In this document: positions 11,630-17,562 of the stretch, piece after piece
Position numbering within the stretch: the stretch's first letter is position 1
How the letters are laid out: every line of letters starts with the position of its first letter
NCBI GenBank assembly: GCA_035316885.1
Contig: DATHII010000075.1
Coordinates: 1-17,562, forward strand
Source of the DNA: DASRTE01 sp035316885
GTDB taxonomy: Bacteria; Actinomycetota; Actinomycetes; Jiangellales; Jiangellaceae
Length of the DNA stretch: 17,562 nucleotides
Reading direction: 5' to 3'
Made by a program: the position numbers and the translations under genes
Notes under the pieces: generated by a model
Databases searched by the model: none
Told to the model about the DNA's origin: nothing
The model's input: the letters and a program-made list of their open reading frames with translations, nothing else

Positions 11630-14626
11630 GTGTCGGAGCGGGTGGCGGGTCGCTCGGCCAGTCGAGAGGGTCGGCTGGCCCGTGCCGGTTTCACCGATGT
11701 CGCGGCGGCGGCACGCGAGCTCGACCGGCCTGCCTTGTCCGACGCCGCCGTCGACGACGGCCTGCTGGACGCGCTCGGTCGGTCGGCTGATCCCGATCGG
11801 GCCCTGCGCGCCCTCGGGCGCCTGCTCGACGCGGCACCGGACCGCGACGCACTGGTCGCCGCCCTGCGCGACGACGTGTCCCTCCGGAACCGGCTGACTG
11901 CTGTCGTGGGCATGTCGACGGCTCTCGGCGACCATCTCGTGCGCCACCCCGAGCACTGGCCCGACCTGCGTGGCCTCGATCCGGGGCACCGCCCCGACGT
12001 GGCCGAGCTGAGGGCATCGATGCTGCGTTCGGTCGGTGCGGACCCCCAGGCCAGGGAGCCCGTCGCGTCCGGGCCCGAGCTCGACGCGATGCGCGTCGCG
12101 TACCGTCGGCACGTCCTGACGCTGGCGGCCCTCGATCTGGCCGACGGCCTCGACGTCGCAGTCGTCGCCGGTGAGCTCGCCGACCTGGCTGCCGCGACGC
12201 TGGAGGCCGCGCTGGCGGTGGCCAGGGCAGGTCTGCCGCCGGACGCACCGCCGTGCCGGCTGGCCGTGATCGCGATGGGCAAGTGCGGCGGCCGGGAGCT
12301 GAACTACGTCTCCGATGTCGACGTCGTCTTCGTCGCCGAGGCCGTGCCCGGCATCGACGAGGAAGCGTCGCTGGGCACGGCGGCGGAGCTGGCGACCAGC
12401 GTGATCCGGGTGTGCTCGGAGCACACGGCCGAGGGCACCATCTGGCCGGTCGACCCCGCCCTTCGCCCGGAGGGTAGAGCCGGGCCGCTGGTGCGAACGC
12501 TTGCGAGCCACCTGGCCTACTACCGGACCTGGGCGAAGACCTGGGAGTTCCAGGCGCTGCTCAAGGCCCGTCCGGTCGCCGGCGATTCCGAACTCGGCGC
12601 GGCATACGTCGCCGCGATCCGCCCGTTGATCTGGAGCGCCGCCGACCGCGACGGATTCGTCGATGATGTCCGGGCGATGCGGCGGCGGGTCGAGCAGCAC
12701 ATCCGGCCGGCCGAGGCCGATCGCCAGCTCAAGCTGGGCCCGGGTGGCCTGCGCGACGTCGAGTTCGCCGTCCAGCTCCTCCAGCTCGTCCACGGGCGTA
12801 CTGACGAGTCGCTGCGCTCGGGCGCCACGCTGACCGCACTGGCGGCGCTGACGGAGGGCGGGTACGTGGGCCGGGCCGACGGAGCCGTCCTCGACGAGGC
12901 CTACCGCTTCCTGCGCACCCTCGAGCACCGGTTGCAGCTCGAACGGCTCCGTCGCATCCACGTTCTCCCGCGCTCGGACGAAGACCTGTGGCGGCTCGGC
13001 CGTTCGCTCGGGATGCGCGAGCCGGTGCGGGAGCTGGTCGACACCTGGCGCCGGCATGCTCGCGAGGTCCGTCGCCTGCACGAGAAGCTCTTCTACCGCC
13101 CGCTGCTGACTGCCGTGGCCAGGTTGCCCGGGGACGACGCCCGGCTGACGCCGGAGGCGGCGCGGCAGCGGCTTGAGGCCCTCGGCTACGCCGACCCGGC
13201 CGGAGCCCTGCGCCATATCGAGGCCCTGACCAGCGGAGTCTCGCGGCGCGCGGCCATCCAGCGGACCCTGCTGCCGGTCATGCTGGGCTGGTTCGCCGAC
13301 GCTCCCGAGCCGGACGCGGGCATCGCGGGATTCCGGAAGCTCAGCGACGCACTCGGAGAGACGCACTGGTACCTGCGGCTGCTGCGCGACGAAGGCGCCG
13401 CTGCGGAGCGGATGGCGAAGGTGCTCGCGTCGAGCCGCTATGCCAGTGAGCTCCTGCTGCGTGCGCCGGACGCGGTGACGATGCTCGGTGACGACGCCGA
13501 GCTCGCCCCTCGGGAACGGGCGCCGCTCGAGTCCGAGGTGCTCGCCGGGATCGCGCGGCACGACGATCCGGTAGTGGCGGCGGGCGTCGTACGGGCCATG
13601 CGGCGCCGCGAGCTCGTCCGGGTGGCCACTGCCGACATCGTGGGGCTCCTCTCGACCGAGCGGGTGGGCGAGGCCCTCACAGCCATCGCGGGCGCGGCCC
13701 TGGCCGGAGCTCTCGATGCGGCGATGCGGGCAATCGAGGCCGAGCACCGGCAGCCCCTGGTGACGACCGTCGCCGTCGTCGCGGTTGGCCGGCTGGGCGG
13801 GCACGAGATGGGGTACGCCTCCGATGCAGACGTCCTGTTCGTCCACGAGCCACTCGACGGCGCCGACGAGCAGGAGGCCACGGACGACGCCCTCGCGGTT
13901 GCCAACGAGATGCGCCGCCTGATGGTGCTGCCGTCCCCCGAGCCGGCTCTTGCCCTCGACACCGCCCTGCGCCCGGAGGGCCGCCAGGGACCCCTGGTCC
14001 GGACGCTGGCCGCGTACGAGGCCTACTACCAGCGGTGGGGGGAGGTGTGGGAGCGCCAAGCGCTGTTGCGGGCGTCTCCGCTGTGCGGCCAACGGGTCCT
14101 GCTGGATCGCTTCTTCGCTCTCGTCGGCCCGATGCGCTGGCCCGACGGTGGGCTGACCGACGCAGAGGTGCGGGAGATCCGCCGGATCAAGGCCCGGGTC
14201 GAGTCCGAACGGCTACCACGGGGAGCCGACCCGTCGACCCACCTCAAGCTGGGTCCGGGTGGGCTCGCCGACGTGGAGTGGACGGTACAACTCATACAGC
14301 TCCGGCACGCCGCGACTGTCGAGGGCCTGCGGACCACACGAACCCCTCATGCCCTGGAAGCGGCCGTGCGTTCCGGTGTGCTCGCTGAGGACGACCGCAC
14401 GGTGCTGCTCGCGGCGTGGCGCACGGCAACGTCGATCCGTAACGCGGTCATGCTCGTCACCGGCCGGGCATCGGACGCCATGCCGCGCGACCCGCGGGCC
14501 CAGGCCACGGTCTCGCGCGTGCTCGGCTACGCGCCCGGGCGAACCGCGGAGTTCGTCGACGACTACCGCAAGATGGCCCGGCGGGCGCGGGCCGTCGTCG
14601 AACGGGTCTTCTACGGCGACGGCTGA
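11630..14626 (+). CDS. glnE: Bifunctional glutamine synthetase adenylyltransferase / deadenylase
   Basis: GlnE adds and removes AMP on glutamine synthetase (EC 2.7.7.42 and 2.7.7.89), matching its activity to nitrogen supply. The 998-residue product has two nucleotidyltransferase halves, as in mycobacterial GlnE (994). The N-terminal deadenylase half has AMGKCGGRELNYVSDVDVVF with Asp229 and Asp231, then ALRPEGRAGPLVRT and LKLGPGGLRDVEF. The C-terminal adenylylation half repeats the set: VGRLGGHEMGYASDADVLF with Asp732 and Asp734, ALRPEGRQGPLVRT and LKLGPGGLADVEW. Both catalytic Asp pairs are intact. The GTG at 11630 is the only start compatible with the family N-terminus. It follows the amidotransferase gene by 93 bp and converges on the DUF2254 gene with 3 bp between stops. 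Confidence 0.96.
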   Translation: MSERVAGRSASREGRLARAGFTDVAAAARELDRPALSDAAVDDGLLDALGRSADPDRALRALGRLLDAAPDRDALVAALRDDVSLRNRLTAVVGMSTALGDHLVRHPEHWPDLRGLDPGHRPDVAELRASMLRSVGADPQAREPVASGPELDAMRVAYRRHVLTLAALDLADGLDVAVVAGELADLAAATLEAALAVARAGLPPDAPPCRLAVIAMGKCGGRELNYVSDVDVVFVAEAVPGIDEEASLGTAAELATSVIRVCSEHTAEGTIWPVDPALRPEGRAGPLVRTLASHLAYYRTWAKTWEFQALLKARPVAGDSELGAAYVAAIRPLIWSAADRDGFVDDVRAMRRRVEQHIRPAEADRQLKLGPGGLRDVEFAVQLLQLVHGRTDESLRSGATLTALAALTEGGYVGRADGAVLDEAYRFLRTLEHRLQLERLRRIHVLPRSDEDLWRLGRSLGMREPVRELVDTWRRHAREVRRLHEKLFYRPLLTAVARLPGDDARLTPEAARQRLEALGYADPAGALRHIEALTSGVSRRAAIQRTLLPVMLGWFADAPEPDAGIAGFRKLSDALGETHWYLRLLRDEGAAAERMAKVLASSRYASELLLRAPDAVTMLGDDAELAPRERAPLESEVLAGIARHDDPVVAAGVVRAMRRRELVRVATADIVGLLSTERVGEALTAIAGAALAGALDAAMRAIEAEHRQPLVTTVAVVAVGRLGGHEMGYASDADVLFVHEPLDGADEQEATDDALAVANEMRRLMVLPSPEPALALDTALRPEGRQGPLVRTLAAYEAYYQRWGEVWERQALLRASPLCGQRVLLDRFFALVGPMRWPDGGLTDAEVREIRRIKARVESERLPRGADPSTHLKLGPGGLADVEWTVQLIQLRHAATVEGLRTTRTPHALEAAVRSGVLAEDDRTVLLAAWRTATSIRNAVMLVTGRASDAMPRDPRAQATVSRVLGYAPGRTAEFVDDYRKMARRARAVVERVFYGDG

Positions 14627-14629
14627 CCC

Positions 14630-15943
14630 TCAGGCCGCGATACGGCCCAGGACCGCCTTGCCCTCGCTGCGGATGAGGTCGTAGTCCGCAGGCTGCACTA
14701 TGGCTTGCTCGGCGTCCTCGAGCACCAGCCGGACGTGGAAGGCCACTGCTGCCCTGCGGTCCGGATCGGCCCCGCATACAGCCGCGGCAAGGTCGAGCAT
14801 TCGCAGCAGCCGCCGCACCACCGCCGGCTCCCTGCACCCGAAGCGGCGGATCTGCGCACAGCAGAGCTTCACGTACTCGTCGAACGAAACCCCTGGGACT
14901 ATCACCCGGACGGCGCCAGTCGAGTCGGCCGCGACGGCGTCGCCGAGCGGGTGCACAGCCAGCCTGGTGAGGACGACCGTGAGCCGGTCGATGGCCTGGA
15001 CGGCGGTGTACGGGTCGTTGATCGCTGGCGACAGCGCCTTGGACGCCACATCGACGAGCTGACGGATCCCGAGCGAGGCGTCCTGCTCGTGGGTGCGTTC
15101 GAAGCCGATCCGCACGGCCTGGTCGACCGAGGCCCGAACCCGGGTGGGGTCAGGAGGCGGTTGCTCGGGCGACGCCCGCCACATCCATGCGAGTGGTAGT
15201 CCCACAACGACGTGATCTCCCACCCGCGGGATGTAACGAATGACCGCGTCCTCGGCGCTGGCCACGTCGAGCATCTTCTCGGGGTGAACCGTCTGCACGT
15301 ACCCGGACGAAGGCGCCGGGATCGGAACCGCCCATACCGGAGGCTCGGCAATCTCCGCCGGCGGGTGGCTACGGCCAGGGAAGCCCGCGTCGATGCTCTT
15401 CAGCGTGGTGGCCTCGATGCGTTTCAGGACCGCGTCGATCTGGATCGAGTGCGCTAGATGGTGGACGAAGTAGACGAGCGCGAACAGGCTCGCGAACAAC
15501 AGCAGCAAGGCACCGGTCACGGCCAGCCGGGGATAGTCCTCGATTCGCTCGCCCTGGGCGATGCCCACGGTGAACAGGCCGCCGGTGGCATAGGTGAACG
15601 TCAGCACGAAGACTGCCAGCACGACCTGGTTGGGCCGGTCCTGGAGGAAGTTGCGCAGTATCCGCGGCGACAACTGGGTCGACGACAGTTGGAGCGCGAC
15701 GACGGTGAGGCCGAGCATCACCGCCATGACCGTGATGACCGAGCCCGCGATCCCGAACAGAAGGGTGCGTGCGTCGTCCGGAGTTCCCTGGAACACCAGC
15801 ACGTCGAGGAACGAATCCTCTGGAACCTGGACGAACGTCAGGACGGTACCGGCCGCGATGGCGACGCCGACGGCGAGCAGTGGCAGAAGCCACAGCGCGC
15901 CCTTGACGTACTCGCGGATCGCCTCGGTTCGAGTCGTCGTCAA
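14630..15943 (-). CDS. DUF2254 predicted membrane protein
   Basis: The 437-residue product has four hydrophobic helices in its N-terminal part (about 16-38, 61-86, 106-128 and 139-161) and a soluble C-terminal part. The blocks LQLSSTQLSPRILRNFLQDRPNQVVLAVFV and ALSPAINDPYTAVQAIDRL are hallmarks of the DUF2254/COG4325 family, whose function is unknown. The start is TTG at 15943: AGAGGTG (15951-15957) lies 7 nt upstream and an in-frame TGA sits three codons before it, so no earlier start exists. The 126-bp gap on its 5' side (15944-16069) holds no gene that I can see. It is convergent with glnE, with 3 bp between the stop codons. Confidence 0.9.
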   Translation of the reverse strand: MTTTRTEAIREYVKGALWLLPLLAVGVAIAAGTVLTFVQVPEDSFLDVLVFQGTPDDARTLLFGIAGSVITVMAVMLGLTVVALQLSSTQLSPRILRNFLQDRPNQVVLAVFVLTFTYATGGLFTVGIAQGERIEDYPRLAVTGALLLLFASLFALVYFVHHLAHSIQIDAVLKRIEATTLKSIDAGFPGRSHPPAEIAEPPVWAVPIPAPSSGYVQTVHPEKMLDVASAEDAVIRYIPRVGDHVVVGLPLAWMWRASPEQPPPDPTRVRASVDQAVRIGFERTHEQDASLGIRQLVDVASKALSPAINDPYTAVQAIDRLTVVLTRLAVHPLGDAVAADSTGAVRVIVPGVSFDEYVKLCCAQIRRFGCREPAVVRRLLRMLDLAAAVCGADPDRRAAVAFHVRLVLEDAEQAIVQPADYDLIRSEGKAVLGRIAA

Positions 15944-16069
15944 CGGTGTTCACCTCTCTGGCATTGTGCTGCGTGCGCGTCGATCACGCGACGGCCGGCG
16001 GCTAGCCAGTTTGCAAGCGCTCGAGTTCAAGGCATGGCGGCGCAGCCTGTCGACGAGCATGAGACCGTT

Positions 16070-16732
16070 CTAGCGCCGGTCGCTTCCTTCCTGCGGAGCT
16101 GCGACCTCAACATCGGCGCTGGAGCACACGAACGTCAGCCCAGGGAAGGCCACGACAACCTCCCGGTGACCAGGGGGGCCGTCGAAGTCGATGAACGTCC
16201 CAATGTCCCCCTGCCGGACCTCACCCGTTGGCTCCCGATAGGTGGGACCTGTCCACCGTATGGCCATGCCGTGACGCGCGTCGGCTGGAAATGTCGTCAT
16301 GGGCCGCGAGGTCTGTGAATCCGCCAGGTACTGGTCCCACCACCCGTCCAGCGGCTCCGTCTGCTCAACGACGTCGACCCACATGCCGGAGGGATCGGTC
16401 AGTCCGAATCGACGCTGGCCCCAGGGCTCGTCCGTCAGAGGCAGGTCGAAGCGAAGACCGGTGCCAACAAGGCGTTCGTACTCTGCGCCGGCATCCCCTA
16501 CCTGCAGGGTCAGGAAGGAGCCATCGCCCCGATGCGCAGCCGGATCCGGCGGCGACGACGGATGCTCGGGATGCATGAACGCGATCGACACCGGTCGATC
16601 GCCTGCCGAGCTCATCAGCACGAACCATGAGGACTCGAACACCGGCTCGAAGTCGAAATAGCGGCGGTAGTAGTCGCTGCATTCGCTCAGCGACTCTGTG
16701 ATGACGACGGTGTAGGAGTCCAGAAACTGCAA
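16070..16732 (-). CDS. VOC-superfamily (glyoxalase-like) protein with extra C-terminal domain
   Basis: The 220-residue product begins with a vicinal-oxygen-chelate fold (about 1-125): FLDSYTVVITESLSECSDYYRRYFDFEPVFES, VSIAFMHPEHPS, FLTLQVGDAGAEYERLVGTGL and the closing GLTDPSGMWVDVVEQ. Such proteins act as dioxygenases, glyoxalases or antibiotic-binding proteins; the substrate here is unknown. Residues about 145-212 form an unrelated tail with GEVRQGDIGTFIDFDG and VVVAFPGLTFVCSSADVEV, a pattern like a small SH3/KOW-type barrel. The TTG at 16732 is chosen because AGGAGG (16743-16738) lies 5 nt upstream and homology starts at residue 3; the open frame runs on upstream only as antisense of the reductase. 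Codon choice seems slightly more relaxed than in neighbouring genes, by eye. Confidence 0.8.
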   Translation of the reverse strand: MQFLDSYTVVITESLSECSDYYRRYFDFEPVFESSWFVLMSSAGDRPVSIAFMHPEHPSSPPDPAAHRGDGSFLTLQVGDAGAEYERLVGTGLRFDLPLTDEPWGQRRFGLTDPSGMWVDVVEQTEPLDGWWDQYLADSQTSRPMTTFPADARHGMAIRWTGPTYREPTGEVRQGDIGTFIDFDGPPGHREVVVAFPGLTFVCSSADVEVAAPQEGSDRR

Positions 16733-16737
16733 GCCGC

Positions 16738-16743
16738 CCTCCT
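16738..16743 (-). promoter_or_regulatory. Ribosome binding site fixing the TTG start of the VOC gene
   Basis: AGGAGG on the minus strand lies 5 nt before the TTG at 16732. A full consensus site ahead of a rare start codon decides the start, because no ATG or GTG with comparable context lies near the beginning of the VOC homology. Confidence 0.7.
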
Positions 16744-16860
16744 GCGCAGTGCGAGGCCCTATGTCCCACGGTGGTGGCGCACATACGGTGGCACGAGCGT
16801 GTCTGGATTGTCGACGTCTCACATCCGGACAGCGGCTCAACGCCGGGAGTAATCCGACAG

Positions 16861-17562
16861 TCAGCCGTCGATCGTCGACATGTCGGGGTAGCGCTGACCT
16901 GCGACGGCGCCGCGTGGGACGGCTGCTTCGATTGCGGCCAAGTCGTTCGGGTCGAGTTTCACCGCCGTCGCGGCGACGTTCTCCTCGAGGCATTTCACTC
17001 GCTTGGTGCCCGGGATCGGCACGACGTCTGCTCCCCGGGCGAGAACCCATGCCAGCGCCAGCTGGCCCGCGGTGGCCCCCTTGGCCTCGGCGAGCTCGCG
17101 CAGCTTCGCGACGAGTGCGAGGTTGTTGTCCAGCGCCTGGCCCTCGTACCGCGGATGGTGGCGCCGGAAGTCATTCTCCGCGAGGCCGTCGGTGGACGAT
17201 ATCGCCCCGGTGAGGATGCCACGCCCGAGCGGGGAGTAGGGGACCAGCCCGATGCCGAGCTCCCGCAGCGTCGGCAGGATCTCGTCCTCCACGTGCCGCG
17301 TGAAGAGGGAATACTCCGTCTGCAGTGCGGTGATCGGGTGGGTCGCGTGCGCTCGGCGAATCGTCTGGGCGGAGGCCTCCGACAGGCCCAGGTGGCGCAC
17401 CTTGCCGTCCCGGACGAGTTGGCCCATGGCGCCGACGGTCTCCTCGATCGGCACGGTCTTGTCGACCCGGTGTTGGTAGTGGAGGTCGATGTGGTCGACA
17501 CCGAGCCGGTGCAGGCTCGCGTCACAGGCCTTGCGTACATACTCCGGCTTGCCGTTCACGCC
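16861..17562 (-). CDS. Aldo/keto reductase, C-terminal portion (5' end outside window)
   Basis: The frame is open to the right edge and the family start is missing, so roughly the first 90-100 residues, with the catalytic Asp, Tyr and Lys, lie outside. In the visible part, numbered from the GTG at 17559, RLGVDHIDLHYQHRVD supplies the catalytic-site His30. GKVRHLGLSEAS, ALQTEYSLFTR, YSPLGRGILTG and VPIPGTKRVKCLEENVAA follow in the order typical of the NADPH-dependent AKR family close to the plant and bacterial AKR13/IolS-like enzymes. The C-terminus is complete. It probably reduces aldehydes or ketones; the substrate cannot be told. It is on the same strand as the VOC gene, with a 128-bp gap that holds no gene. 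Confidence 0.9.
   Translation of the reverse strand, partial: GVNGKPEYVRKACDASLHRLGVDHIDLHYQHRVDKTVPIEETVGAMGQLVRDGKVRHLGLSEASAQTIRRAHATHPITALQTEYSLFTRHVEDEILPTLRELGIGLVPYSPLGRGILTGAISSTDGLAENDFRRHHPRYEGQALDNNLALVAKLRELAEAKGATAGQLALAWVLARGADVVPIPGTKRVKCLEENVAATAVKLDPNDLAAIEAAVPRGAVAGQRYPDMSTIDG

Noticed and set aside
11282..14092. 936-codon open frame on the minus strand
   Set aside because: It is antisense to glnE, whose two catalytic domains are intact; long antisense frames are expected from high third-position GC. The translation shows no recognisable domain.
15944..16069. tRNA-like fragment (AGTTCAAGGC) and promoter-like TTGAAC in the gap upstream of the DUF2254 gene
   Set aside because: No acceptor, D or anticodon stems can be folded around it, and no -10 box stands at a proper distance from TTGAAC.
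16800..16831. Inverted repeat TGTCTGGAT / ATCCGGACA between the aldo/keto reductase and VOC genes
   Set aside because: It has one mismatch with a 14-nt loop, and on the transcribed minus strand the mismatch is C-A and not a wobble pair. It is too weak to call a terminator or operator.

Overview
The window is high-GC DNA with actinobacterial gene content. It encodes a MapB-type methionine aminopeptidase, a polyphosphate glucokinase, a GlnA2-type glutamine synthetase next to glnE, and a type A RNase P RNA. GTG and TTG starts are frequent and several 5' leaders look very short. The gene set and protein style best fit Propionibacteriales, probably Nocardioidaceae. That placement rests on recall of related proteins, not on a search. 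No transposase, integrase, tRNA, CRISPR array or phage gene is visible, so this looks like core chromosome.

Left part (1-5465): the 3' portion of a secreted M14 zinc carboxypeptidase enters from the left edge. Next comes the RNase P RNA gene rnpB on the minus strand, placed directly behind ppgK (polyphosphate glucokinase). The ppgK stop codon forms part of a good -10 box for rnpB. A two-domain sirohydrochlorin chelatase/CbiX-like gene is divergent from ppgK. It converges on map (methionine aminopeptidase), and the two are separated by a strong 20-bp inverted repeat. A 62-codon gene is divergent from map.

Middle (5484-9418): panB (pantothenate synthesis) is divergent from an aquaporin gene, which converges on nadE (glutamine-dependent NAD+ synthetase). 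The aquaporin has a His-Ile-Gly-Arg selectivity filter like that of plant TIP2 water/ammonia channels. A small zinc-ribbon protein is divergent from nadE.

Nitrogen block (9419-14626): a GlnA2-type glutamine synthetase overlaps a class I glutamine amidotransferase by 4 nt, and the bifunctional glutamine synthetase adenylyltransferase glnE follows on the same strand. An exact GlnR half-box (GTNAC-N6-GAAAC) lies 25 bp before the glnA2 start. Together with NadE, a glutamine consumer, and the TIP2-like channel, this makes the centre of the window rich in nitrogen functions, although only glnA2, the amidotransferase and glnE form a directional cluster.

Right part (14630-17562): a four-helix DUF2254 membrane protein converges on glnE with a 3-nt gap. 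A VOC-family protein with an extra C-terminal domain follows, then an aldo/keto reductase cut by the right edge. All three are on the minus strand.

I do not see a clearly new multi-gene system. The best leads are the HIGR aquaporin, the GlnR-marked glnA2-amidotransferase pair, the ppgK/rnpB stop-promoter overlap, and the palindrome at 4291-4341.
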